Positions 1 to 6,972 of a stretch of DNA of 7,594 nucleotides are shown here, one piece after another. The notes beneath the pieces are model-generated. The model was not told the DNA's origin and did no database searches. It worked only from the letters and a program-made list of their open reading frames with translations. The DNA comes from Candidatus Campylobacter infans (GTDB lineage: Bacteria; Campylobacterota; Campylobacteria; Campylobacterales; Campylobacteraceae). Position 1 is the first letter of the stretch. Each line of letters begins with the position of its first letter. Where the stretch lies: contig SPMW01000046.1 of NCBI GenBank assembly GCA_009827235.1, forward strand, positions 1 to 7,594. The letters run 5' to 3'. Made by a program: the position numbers and the translations under genes.

Positions 1-1152
1 CTGCATAGAAAGCGTTTTAAGTGTGTTAAGAATATCCTTTTGTTTTAAGAGTTGAAATTGAGCGTTTTTTTGCTCTAAATCTTTATGAAGTGTAGCGATT
101 TTACTTTCATAATAAAGCCATTCAAACGCCCATATAATGTCTATAAGAGAGCTTTTATAAAAAGCAAAATCACCTATGCCATAAAATAAAACAAGCTTTA
201 ATTTAAGCCAAAAATTTATTTTTAATTTTTCTTCAATTTGCGTTTTTATGTATAAAAGTTTTTCAGCCTTTAATTTGCCTAAATTTCTTACTTTTGGCAA
301 GGTAAAATTTGGCATTTGGGCTTTAAAATGCGTAAATTCAAGTTTTATTTGAGAAAGAAAAATTTTTAATTTTGCTATTTCATTTTGCAAGGTAAAAAAT
401 TCGTGTAAATTATCGTTGCATTCGACGATTTTGCGTTCAATCTCACGCTGTAAATTTGGCAAATTTTGCGAAATTTGAAACTCATCTTTTTGATGAATTT
501 GAGTAAGTTTAAGTAAATTTTGGTGTTGATTTTGGATAAATTTTTCTTTATTTTCTCTTTTACCAAGCACAGCACAAATGGCATCTAAATCCACATTTTC
601 AAGCTTTTCAAAGACATTTTGCGTGGCGGCGTTATTGTTTGAAACTACTGCTACACTTTTGTTTTGATAAAGTAAATTTGCGATTATATTAAGGATAGTT
701 TGCGTTTTGCCTGTGCCTGGCGGTCCTTCAATAATGCTGATTTGGTTTAAAATGGCGTTTTTAACAGCTTTAAATTGCGATACATTTGAGCCAAAAGGAA
801 AGAGCAAAGGCTTGTCATCTTGGCATTTTGCAGGCTTAAAATCAGCATTAAGATAAGCAAAAAGCGCACTTTGTGGCTTGTCGTTGGTTTCAATTTTTGC
901 GTATTCGTTTGCAAGCAAAGATTTGTCATCATCGCCCTTTATGCCGATAGTTTCGGCGATTTTAGCTAAATACTCAAAGGTTTTAAGCTCATTTTGACAA
1001 AGCTCTGCCACTTCGAGCAGCTCATACTTGCCCTTGCCATAAGTATAAAGCGTATCTTGGTTGAAAAATTTAACCTTTAAACACTCATTTTCAAACTTAT
1101 AAAACTCAATCTCTTTGGTTTTATCTTGGTTTTTAAGGATAATTTTAAGCAT
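1..1152 (-). CDS. Superfamily 1 DNA/RNA helicase, AAA_11/Upf1-like (N-terminal part)
   Basis: The gene runs off the left edge; 384 codons are present. From the chosen start, residues about 119-134 (FPFGSNVSQFKAVKNA) form a Q-motif-like segment. It is followed by a Walker A motif GPPGTGKT at residues 143-150 and a motif Ia-like SNNNAATQNVFEKL shortly after. This order is typical of SF1B helicases of the Dna2/Upf1 (AAA_11/AAA_12) type, which use ATP to unwind or translocate on nucleic acid. After it come Glu/Lys/Gln-rich helices that look like the coiled or stalk insertion common in this group; the DEAD/DEAH-like motif II and the C-terminal helicase domain lie outside the window. An in-frame ATG at 1191 would add 13 residues but lies only about 16 nt from the predicted transcription start and has no Shine-Dalgarno; the 1152 start has only a weak AAGAG-like one, so the start is uncertain. 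Specific function is unknown; such helicases occur in both housekeeping and defence settings. Confidence 0.85.
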   Translation of the reverse strand, partial: MLKIILKNQDKTKEIEFYKFENECLKVKFFNQDTLYTYGKGKYELLEVAELCQNELKTFEYLAKIAETIGIKGDDDKSLLANEYAKIETNDKPQSALFAYLNADFKPAKCQDDKPLLFPFGSNVSQFKAVKNAILNQISIIEGPPGTGKTQTILNIIANLLYQNKSVAVVSNNNAATQNVFEKLENVDLDAICAVLGKRENKEKFIQNQHQNLLKLTQIHQKDEFQISQNLPNLQREIERKIVECNDNLHEFFTLQNEIAKLKIFLSQIKLEFTHFKAQMPNFTLPKVRNLGKLKAEKLLYIKTQIEEKLKINFWLKLKLVLFYGIGDFAFYKSSLIDIIWAFEWLYYESKIATLHKDLEQKNAQFQLLKQKDILNTLKTLSMQ

Positions 1153-1213
1153 TTTTTCTCTTGCCTTTGCATTTGCTACGCTACGACTCATCAATAATGG
1201 CGTTTTTCAAAAA

Positions 1214-1222
1214 ATTATATCA
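1214..1222 (-). promoter_or_regulatory. Extended -10 promoter for the helicase gene
   Basis: On the minus strand this reads TGATATAAT, a perfect TGn plus TATAAT extended -10 element. There is A/T-rich DNA upstream and no recognisable -35, as is usual for the vegetative sigma factor of Campylobacter. Predicted transcription start is near 1207, giving a leader of about 55 nt to the ATG at 1152. Confidence 0.6.
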
Positions 1223-1267
1223 AAATATACTTGCTTTAATTAAAAATGAGCAAAAAAAATAAAAATT

Positions 1268-1276
1268 TGCTATAAT
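1268..1276 (+). promoter_or_regulatory. Extended -10 promoter for the 253-residue protein gene
   Basis: The sequence is TGCTATAAT, again a perfect extended -10, preceded by A-tracts and T-tracts and no clear -35. Predicted start is around 1282-1283, about 55 nt before the ATG at 1337. It sits roughly 50 bp from the oppositely directed helicase promoter, so the two share one A/T-rich region and could influence each other. Confidence 0.65.
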
Positions 1277-1277
1277 G

Positions 1278-1291
1278 CTTACAAAGGTAAG
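1278..1291. repeat. Short perfect inverted repeat at the predicted transcription start
   Basis: CTTAC-AAAG-GTAAG has 5-bp perfect arms and a 4-nt spacer, and begins one base after the plus-strand -10 box. The placement suits an operator overlapping the start site or a small 5' hairpin in the mRNA. The arms are short enough to arise by chance, so a function is only a suggestion. Confidence 0.3.
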
Positions 1292-1302
1292 AAAGGACGA
1301 AT

Positions 1303-1344
1303 TTGCCAATCTTTACAAAATTTCAAAAGAAAATAAATGAGTAA
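1303..1344 (+). other. Possible 13-codon leader ORF (TTG start)
   Basis: A good Shine-Dalgarno AAAGGA at 1292-1297 lies 5 nt before a TTG codon at 1303. Reading from it gives MPIFTKFQKKINE and a TAA at 1342-1344, which overlaps the start region of the next gene (ATG at 1337) in a different frame. The main gene itself has only a weak A-rich ribosome site (AAAAGAAAATAA), so translational coupling through this leader is conceivable. It may instead be a remnant of a longer original start separated by a frameshift, or chance. Confidence 0.25.
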
Positions 1345-2098
1345 AACTAGTAAATTTGGGGAATTCTATTCACGATTGCAAAACAAGAACATAAGTGTCC
1401 GTTGCCTTAATGAAAATAATTATAGGCAATATACAAATGATATGTTTTGCCCATATTGCCGTCAAGCAAAGCTGAGTTTTATTTTGTATTCAACAAATAA
1501 AAAACCTCATCTTAAAACCGCACCAAAGTCTTTACACGTTAGTAATTGTCCATACGAGAATGGGCAACAATCTCACAAGACAACGACAAAATATGCTAAA
1601 ACATTAACTTCAAAACAAATTAAAAACCAACTTAAATCTGCATTGCGACATTTATTTAACGAACAAGACGATAATACAATTGTTATTTCTCAAGACAACC
1701 ATAAAAAAGTCGCTATTGATGTGAAAGCCGAAATTTGCGCATCAAAATCACATCAAACACTACGGAAAAAATCACTAAAAGAGTTAGAATTTAAGCATGG
1801 CAAGCATGATGATTTGTTGTTATTTTTTGGAAAAGCTGTAAAACTTGATTTCAGACAAACACAAGAAAATAATGGCAAATATCTAAACATTGCCACCCAA
1901 AATAATAAAGGACAAAATATAAGAATTGGCATTATAGCATCCAAAAAATACATTGTAGATAAAGATACTTTTTATAATATAGCGATAATTGGGCGTTTAT
2001 CTTGCACAATAAATAAAAATGGCAGAGAACAATTTAATATAATATTATTTGAGCGAACTTGTGAATGTGTCTTATATGAACCCATAAAAACAAAATAA
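1337..2098 (+). CDS. Uncharacterised protein with putative zinc-binding N-terminus
   Basis: I do not recognise a named family with certainty. The 253-residue product has a C-x2-C pair (C38-P-Y-C41) and, after a basic stretch, H67-x3-C71, together a plausible C-C-H-C zinc site. The middle (about 75-160) is Lys/Gln-rich, hydrophilic and probably helical. The C-terminal third (about 161-250) alternates hydrophobic and polar residues in short strands (LLFFGKAVKLDF, IRIGIIASKKYIV, YNIAIIGRL, FNIILFERT), consistent with a small beta-barrel or OB-like fold. No signal peptide or membrane segment is seen, so it is probably cytoplasmic; nucleic-acid binding is an inference from the zinc site, basic charge and beta-rich end. 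It is convergent to the restriction cassette and divergent from the helicase, with its own promoter, so it is a separate transcription unit. AT-rich codon use resembles the cassette and suggests accessory DNA. Start chosen as the first ATG of the open frame. Confidence 0.75.
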   Translation: MSKTSKFGEFYSRLQNKNISVRCLNENNYRQYTNDMFCPYCRQAKLSFILYSTNKKPHLKTAPKSLHVSNCPYENGQQSHKTTTKYAKTLTSKQIKNQLKSALRHLFNEQDDNTIVISQDNHKKVAIDVKAEICASKSHQTLRKKSLKELEFKHGKHDDLLLFFGKAVKLDFRQTQENNGKYLNIATQNNKGQNIRIGIIASKKYIVDKDTFYNIAIIGRLSCTINKNGREQFNIILFERTCECVLYEPIKTK

Positions 2099-2142
2099 CA
2101 TTAAGAAAATCGATGAGTGGTTTTAAAGCGTTAAGATGCAAC

Positions 2143-2171
2143 AAATTTTGCAAAGCATTGCACCAAATTTA
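2143..2171 (+). terminator. Weak hairpin in the convergent gap, possible terminator
   Basis: TGCAA at 2149-2153 pairs with TTGCA at 2158-2162 around the loop AGCA, and flanking AAATTT sequences on both sides can extend the stem across a CC bulge. The downstream side is T/A-rich (AAATTTATAATTTTATG) but has no uninterrupted T-run. It lies 45 bp past the stop of the plus-strand gene and about 20 bp past the stop of the minus-strand PHP-ATPase gene, so it could serve either or both. No stronger hairpin is visible in this gap. Confidence 0.3.
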
Positions 2172-2190
2172 TAATTTTATGTTGATAATT

Positions 2191-4758
2191 TTATATTTCA
2201 TATTTACGCTCTCTCTTTTTAAATGCTTCTTTGCCACCTTCAAGTTTTAACAAATCCTCTCTATATTGACTATCCTCAATGCTAAATGATTGTGCTGTGA
2301 TTTTGTTGCTATCATTGTTAAGTTTAATGATGAGTTCAGCATCTGCGTTTAAGACAAAATTTGCATTATGTGTAGCAAAGATAATTTGCCTATCTTTCTT
2401 TTCTTTTTTTATCAGTTCAACCAAATAGTTTGCAATCAAAGAGCTATCTAGGTGTGCTTCAGGTTCGTCCATTATTATAGGATTATTGCCCAAAGCAAGC
2501 AGTATGACAATAACCGCTGTGCATCTTTGTCCAAATGAAGAAAATTGTAATTCTTTATCATCATATAAAACTTTGAATATTTTATACTTTTCAATATCTC
2601 TTAAATGCTTTTCTATCAATAATTTATATATTTTAAAGTTTAATTCTGTTGAAAATATTTCAGCTAGATTTTTATAAGCCATAGTGTTATTATTGTGCAT
2701 ATCTTTGTGTCTTTGTTGAAACAACTCTACATTATTATAAGATAGTGTCTCAGCAAGACTTATTTTAGATAAATAATCTTTCAGCGTTGATGAAGTTTTA
2801 TCTTGTAATGATAGCTTACTAATAAATTCCTCAAAGGTATTATCAAACACTTCAGAATTTGTCGTAAATTCAACTCTGATTTCTTTGATATTTTCAGGGT
2901 ATTTTTCCTTTATTTCTAAAAATTTTTTGTTAATGCTAGAAATCTCATTGTTCATTTGAGTGGCAAATTCATATCTTTTTTTATCAATATTACTTATATT
3001 AAACGAGTCAATATCTTGTTTAAGTATTTCAATTTCTTTTTTCAATTTATCTATTTCATCATTAAGAACGCTTTGCCTTGAAATTTGATTTTTTAAGTCA
3101 TTTAAATTTTCGAGATTGTAGCCTCTACCTTGCAAATATAAGTCTATTTTTTCCCTATAATTGCTTATTTCTTTTTCAATGCTTGTTATTTTCTCTTTTT
3201 CTACTTCAAAATTTATACTCTGATATTTTTGCAATATATTTTTTAATTCATCATTGAATGCTTTTTGTCTTTTTTTATAATTATTGTCGTTAGTCCAACT
3301 TTCTGGCGATTCATCTCTTTCTTGTAGTTTTAGTTCAGTTACTTGGATAAGCTGTGATAAATTTTGCAAAGCATTTTCATAAGATGTTTTCCATTTCAAT
3401 CTTGTGTTTTTATCTTTAATTTGAACATTCATCATCACATAATTTTTACTAAAATCACTGTCCATAAATGTTTTTAACAAATGCGCAATATTGTCTGATT
3501 CTTTTTGTTTATTTTCTAATATTTTGGTTTTACTGTTATATTCCAACAACCTTGCTATTTGTTTGTCAAATTCTTTTAATTCTGCAGTTATTTCGTTTTG
3601 AATTGCAGTTAATTTTTTATCTGGTCTATCAAGTCTCTCAAAAATAGCCTGTGTAAATTTTATAGAATTTGTTGCAAATTCCTCTATTTCATTTTGCGCC
3701 AAAAACTCTATATTATTTAGTATATTTGGCTCTACTACAACTTTCTCTTTGCTATCCTTAGGCAATTTCTTTTTATTTTCATTATCAAGTTTATCTATTT
3801 TGTTGGCTATCAAGTTTAGCAAAGTGCTTTTTCCGCTTCCTCTCCCACCTATGATACAAGTAAAATATGGACTAAAATATAATGGCTCATTAAAATCTGC
3901 AAAGCAAAATTTATCCTTTTTCTCATTGTCCCACAGCACATTTTTATCAAAATTAAGTTGCACTTTTTCTAGTTTATATAACGGACTTGTGGGAGATTCC
4001 TTGCCTATACATACTCTTTCATTTTCATAAATTACTTGTTTTAATCCATCAAAACTAGGTTTTGCTTTAACCCACGAAAACTTACTTCCTATCGTTTCTA
4101 AACTATGCGCATCACTACTTTGCAGTATTGGTTTATTATGTTGTTGCCAAAACCCTTTATCCTTATCTATATTATTTTGGCTATTTGTGGAGTGAATCAA
4201 AAAATGTGCTTTATTGGCTATTTTTTCAAAATTTGATGATGAGCGAGCATTGCCCTTACCCCTTGATAAAAATCCTATCAAGTATTTAGCTTGTAAATTT
4301 AAAGATTCATATTCTAAACATTCAAATAATTTATCAAAATTAACCACAGCAAATTTAAAATCTTCTTCATTTGATAAATCAATAATCTTTTTTGACTCTC
4401 CTTTTACATTGCATTCAAGATTATGGAGTAGTTTTTCTATCTCCGCTTGTATTACTGTCTCCGAAAATACAATATGTAAATCCAAGCTTTCATCATCTTT
4501 ATTGACATAATCTAGCCTAATCTCCAAATTCATCAAAACTCTTATTCCAAGATTTTCTAACCTTTCCTTTAAAACAAATTCCTCTCTTTTAAATTTAAAA
4601 TAATTTGTCAAGCCAATACAAATAAGGTTTTTGTTTTGAATTTTTTGTATAAATTCATCATCACTGCACGAATATCCATTCATATTTGTATATGGACTAT
4701 GTATATGCAAATCCCACTTATTCCAAGTAGAACCATAGTTTATATCGTTTAAAGTCAT
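2191..4758 (-). CDS. PHP-domain / SMC-like AAA ATPase (TrlF-type), putative defence effector
   Basis: The 855-residue product has two recognisable parts. Residues 1 to about 250 form a PHP phosphoesterase domain: HxH metal motif H18-I-H20, a GLTNYF segment at 49-54 where classical PHP enzymes have TDH, E79, H95, H189 and the closing D216-A-H218. The rest is an SMC/Rad50-like ABC ATPase: Walker A GGRGSGKST at 304-312, a long Glu/Lys-rich coiled coil at about 380-620, signature SSFGQRC at 740-746, Walker B IIMDEPE with D764/E765, D-loop HLDSS and switch H797. Proteins of this layout are, as I recall, named TrlF family AAA-like ATPases in NCBI; PHP domains hydrolyse phosphodiesters, and SMC-like ATPases often sense DNA ends or structures. 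Cytoplasmic. The gene starts 2 bp after the methyltransferase stop behind a strong AAAGGAG, so it belongs to the restriction operon. A nuclease or nucleotide-hydrolase effector triggered by invading DNA is inferred, not shown. All key ATPase residues look intact. Confidence 0.9.
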   Translation of the reverse strand: MTLNDINYGSTWNKWDLHIHSPYTNMNGYSCSDDEFIQKIQNKNLICIGLTNYFKFKREEFVLKERLENLGIRVLMNLEIRLDYVNKDDESLDLHIVFSETVIQAEIEKLLHNLECNVKGESKKIIDLSNEEDFKFAVVNFDKLFECLEYESLNLQAKYLIGFLSRGKGNARSSSNFEKIANKAHFLIHSTNSQNNIDKDKGFWQQHNKPILQSSDAHSLETIGSKFSWVKAKPSFDGLKQVIYENERVCIGKESPTSPLYKLEKVQLNFDKNVLWDNEKKDKFCFADFNEPLYFSPYFTCIIGGRGSGKSTLLNLIANKIDKLDNENKKKLPKDSKEKVVVEPNILNNIEFLAQNEIEEFATNSIKFTQAIFERLDRPDKKLTAIQNEITAELKEFDKQIARLLEYNSKTKILENKQKESDNIAHLLKTFMDSDFSKNYVMMNVQIKDKNTRLKWKTSYENALQNLSQLIQVTELKLQERDESPESWTNDNNYKKRQKAFNDELKNILQKYQSINFEVEKEKITSIEKEISNYREKIDLYLQGRGYNLENLNDLKNQISRQSVLNDEIDKLKKEIEILKQDIDSFNISNIDKKRYEFATQMNNEISSINKKFLEIKEKYPENIKEIRVEFTTNSEVFDNTFEEFISKLSLQDKTSSTLKDYLSKISLAETLSYNNVELFQQRHKDMHNNNTMAYKNLAEIFSTELNFKIYKLLIEKHLRDIEKYKIFKVLYDDKELQFSSFGQRCTAVIVILLALGNNPIIMDEPEAHLDSSLIANYLVELIKKEKKDRQIIFATHNANFVLNADAELIIKLNNDSNKITAQSFSIEDSQYREDLLKLEGGKEAFKKRERKYEI

Positions 4759-4760
4759 TG

Positions 4761-6341
4761 CTATGCTCCTTTTGTGTTGTAGTATTGGAGTTCTGTTTCT
4801 GCGTTCTTTTTATCCAAATCAAATACTAAATTTCTCAATTCATCATACATTTCTTTTGTGAAATATGGAGGATTTTTTAAGGTAGTTTCTATTTTTCTAA
4901 GTTCGTCAAATACTGTGTTTTCAAATGCTTTTTTTATATCTATTCGTTGTAAGATTTTTTTTGTATATGGTCTTTTAGAATTTAAAAATGCAATACTTGT
5001 TAAAAAGTTTTGCACAGGCTTACTATTAAGAAGTAGCATCATCATATACGCTTCATTAAAACTATCAAAACTTAAAAAATAGCAAGTATCATCAAGCATT
5101 ACTGCCCTATCTGTGCTAATTAAAGAAAATAATGGTATTTTATAAAAGCCAGAGATTGCAACTTTATATTTTTTGAAAGAATATTCTCCAACTCCAAACA
5201 TAGCAAAATTAGGAGAATCTTTATAAATTACACTTTTTCTTTTTTGAAATTCATAAATGTGGCTATTTAAGTAATCCCAAGTTTTTGGTGCTATGGTTTG
5301 TATCTTAGCCGTGTTTTCTCTTGGTTTTTTTTGCGTAACAATTACATATCTATCGATTTTATCTAGCTGCATAGACTTTATATCACTACTCTTAACCAAA
5401 GGATATATAAAAGTATCCTCTAATTCTAACCTTTGATTTTGTTTATTTATATATATTTTATCGCTTTTTTTCAACTCCATCACACTCGCACAATCGTGCT
5501 TTATCCCCTGTCTCCATTCAAAACAACATCTACCATCAAGATTGATTGAGTTTTTATCCAAACAAGAATACATTTTTTTATTGGCATAATTGAGTGTTGA
5601 AATAATATTGCTTGGATTATCAAAATCATAAATATTGCATTGATTAAGACAATGAGCATTTGTGGATATTTTAAATAACAAAAGACACGCATCAACACCA
5701 ACATTAAAAACTTTTCGCGTATCAAAATTATACATTCTAAAATCAGAGCATTTTATTTTGTTTTTGGCAAATTCTTCAAAAACATTTCGTGCCACACTTT
5801 GCTTACACAAAATCCCAAATGTAGTATTTGCATCGCTAAAATCTTGGATTAAGCGTAAAATCATATATTCGCAGATATCAAAATTAGAACTTCCCATTTT
5901 ACAATCTAATCCGCTGAAATTTTTCAAATTTGTTTTTTTAGGCAAATTATTTCCACTAATTTTGCTAATTTGAGAATTTGTTGCCCAAGGCGGATTACCG
6001 ATAATTAAAACTTCACTACTCGGCTTAATGTCCATAAAATTTCTTACATTATTTTTAAGCAAATCATTGCAAATTATATTTTGTGCAAAATGTGGAAGTC
6101 TATTTTTGGTAGCTTTTACATATTCTTTACTAATATCAAAGCCAAATAATGTGCTTGTTGTAAAAACTTCTTGTGCTGCTACTAGAAAATTGCCAAGCCC
6201 ACAATTTGGCTCAATTATAAATTCAGGTGCAATATTGTGCTGTTTTTTGATTAAACTACACACTTCTTTAGCAAAATATAGTGGTGTTTGGTAATCGCCA
6301 AATATTTTTATATTATTACCATTCATAGTTTTTGATGCCAT
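4761..6341 (-). CDS. Type II N6-adenine DNA methyltransferase
   Basis: This 526-residue protein would methylate adenine in the target site of the partner endonuclease, using S-adenosylmethionine. Motifs run in the gamma-class order: motif X GDYQTP at 15-20, motif I EPNCGLGNF at 44-52 (AdoMet binding), an acidic motif II residue in FGFDIS near 69, D93 in CND as motif III, and catalytic motif IV NPPW at 116-119, which marks an amino-methyltransferase. The C-terminal half (about 270-470), starting with WRQGIKHDC at 276-284, should hold the target recognition domain. Sequence specificity cannot be read from the window. The length is normal for a stand-alone type II enzyme and no break is seen. 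Its start overlaps the endonuclease 3' end by 26 bp; an alternative Met at residue 6 (6326) reduces this to 11 bp. Neither start has a good Shine-Dalgarno, so translation is probably coupled to the endonuclease. Two A8 runs in the coding strand (at 5325-5332 and 4955-4962) could slip. Confidence 0.9.
   Translation of the reverse strand: MASKTMNGNNIKIFGDYQTPLYFAKEVCSLIKKQHNIAPEFIIEPNCGLGNFLVAAQEVFTTSTLFGFDISKEYVKATKNRLPHFAQNIICNDLLKNNVRNFMDIKPSSEVLIIGNPPWATNSQISKISGNNLPKKTNLKNFSGLDCKMGSSNFDICEYMILRLIQDFSDANTTFGILCKQSVARNVFEEFAKNKIKCSDFRMYNFDTRKVFNVGVDACLLLFKISTNAHCLNQCNIYDFDNPSNIISTLNYANKKMYSCLDKNSINLDGRCCFEWRQGIKHDCASVMELKKSDKIYINKQNQRLELEDTFIYPLVKSSDIKSMQLDKIDRYVIVTQKKPRENTAKIQTIAPKTWDYLNSHIYEFQKRKSVIYKDSPNFAMFGVGEYSFKKYKVAISGFYKIPLFSLISTDRAVMLDDTCYFLSFDSFNEAYMMMLLLNSKPVQNFLTSIAFLNSKRPYTKKILQRIDIKKAFENTVFDELRKIETTLKNPPYFTKEMYDELRNLVFDLDKKNAETELQYYNTKGA
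4766..4772 (-). promoter_or_regulatory. Strong ribosome binding site for the PHP-ATPase gene
   Basis: On the minus strand AAAGGAG lies 7 nt before the ATG at 4758 and is embedded in the last codons of the methyltransferase gene (Lys-Gly-Ala-stop). It fixes the start codon and indicates translation from the same mRNA as the methyltransferase. Confidence 0.75.
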
Positions 6342-6972
6342 TTATGGTGTTTTGCAATGCAATAACCCTAGAATATTGCAATCTCCACTGCAATGCGTTA
6401 GAAATGGTAAGATAACCTTGCTGTGGTGGTAAAATTAAGATTTCATCTGCAAGTTGATTATAAGCAATAGAATCGCCCGGAATATTTCTGTCTTGCAAAA
6501 TAGCGATAATATCCTCTTTATTTGCACCATTATTAACGGCTTGAATGATTTGAGCAGTAAGTGTAAAATCTGCTGTTTTTTCATTTGGGACAAATGTGCA
6601 ATACCTAAATTGCAATATGCAAGTATTGCCACTATCAAATTTTTCATAAACAAAAACAAGTAAATTATATCCTAAGCCATATATCTTTTGCCTAGCCGTT
6701 TTAAATGGGCAAGAACTTTGTGGTTGGTTAATTGAAGTTGCTTTAATATCGGTATTTATGTTAATATCAGGCAAATCTATGCCATTAGCACTATTTCCAA
6801 TAGTTACTTCATACTTATTACTTAAATGCTGTTGAAATTTACTTTGGATATATGTGCCAACAGCCTTACCATCTGTAATCCCAAATAATTGGCTATGATT
6901 GACTAAACTCTCTGTTTCACAAAAAGTTTTCGCTTCATTTGCCAATGTATCTATATCTAATGTTTGCTTCAT
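6316..6972 (-). CDS. Type II restriction endonuclease (PD-(D/E)xK-like)
   Basis: The 218-residue protein directly precedes a DNA methyltransferase and has the size and motif pattern of a small type II endonuclease, which would cut DNA lacking the partner's methylation. The likely Mg-dependent active site is P68-D69, five residues, then D75-I-K77 (in LPDINI and NTDIKATS), a PD-x5-DxK arrangement. It is followed by a conserved-looking block QPQSSCPFKTARQKIYGLGY at 83-102 and the strand LLVFVYEK at 104-111. No signal peptide or membrane segment is present; it acts in the cytoplasm, probably as a dimer. The recognition sequence is unknown to me. The ATG at 6972 has a good AAAGGA 8 nt upstream and shares one base with the ilvD stop codon (TAATG). 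Base composition is much more AT-rich than ilvD, in line with horizontal transfer. Identification rests on context plus the active-site motif, not on a close family match. Confidence 0.82.
   Translation of the reverse strand: MKQTLDIDTLANEAKTFCETESLVNHSQLFGITDGKAVGTYIQSKFQQHLSNKYEVTIGNSANGIDLPDININTDIKATSINQPQSSCPFKTARQKIYGLGYNLLVFVYEKFDSGNTCILQFRYCTFVPNEKTADFTLTAQIIQAVNNGANKEDIIAILQDRNIPGDSIAYNQLADEILILPPQQGYLTISNALQWRLQYSRVIALQNTINGIKNYEW

Larger units (their letters stand above)
2191..6972 (-). other. Restriction-modification plus PHP-ATPase defence cassette
   Basis: Three minus-strand genes (endonuclease, methyltransferase, PHP-ATPase) are joined by a 26-bp overlap and a 2-bp gap, and the first overlaps the ilvD stop by 1 bp. 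The cassette is visibly more AT-rich than the ilvD segment. No transposase, integrase or clear terminal repeats were seen at its edges, so how it arrived is not evident. No controller protein gene is present in the window. Confidence 0.7.

Noticed and set aside
375..932. Minus-strand open frames at 375-584 and 747-932
   Set aside because: They are other-frame readings within the helicase gene, whose continuous 384-codon frame has Walker A and Q-motif segments.
2171..2194. Two copies of ATAATTTTAT separated by GTTG after the PHP-ATPase stop
   Set aside because: Only two low-complexity A/T copies are present and no origin or attachment features accompany them, so chance in AT-rich intergenic DNA is enough.
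3749..4030. A 93-codon plus-strand open frame (and similar ones at 4214-4510, 4858-5082, 5662-5973 and 6028-6294)
   Set aside because: They lie antisense inside well-supported genes with strong motifs, have no ribosome sites or recognisable domains, and are expected by chance opposite AT-rich coding DNA.
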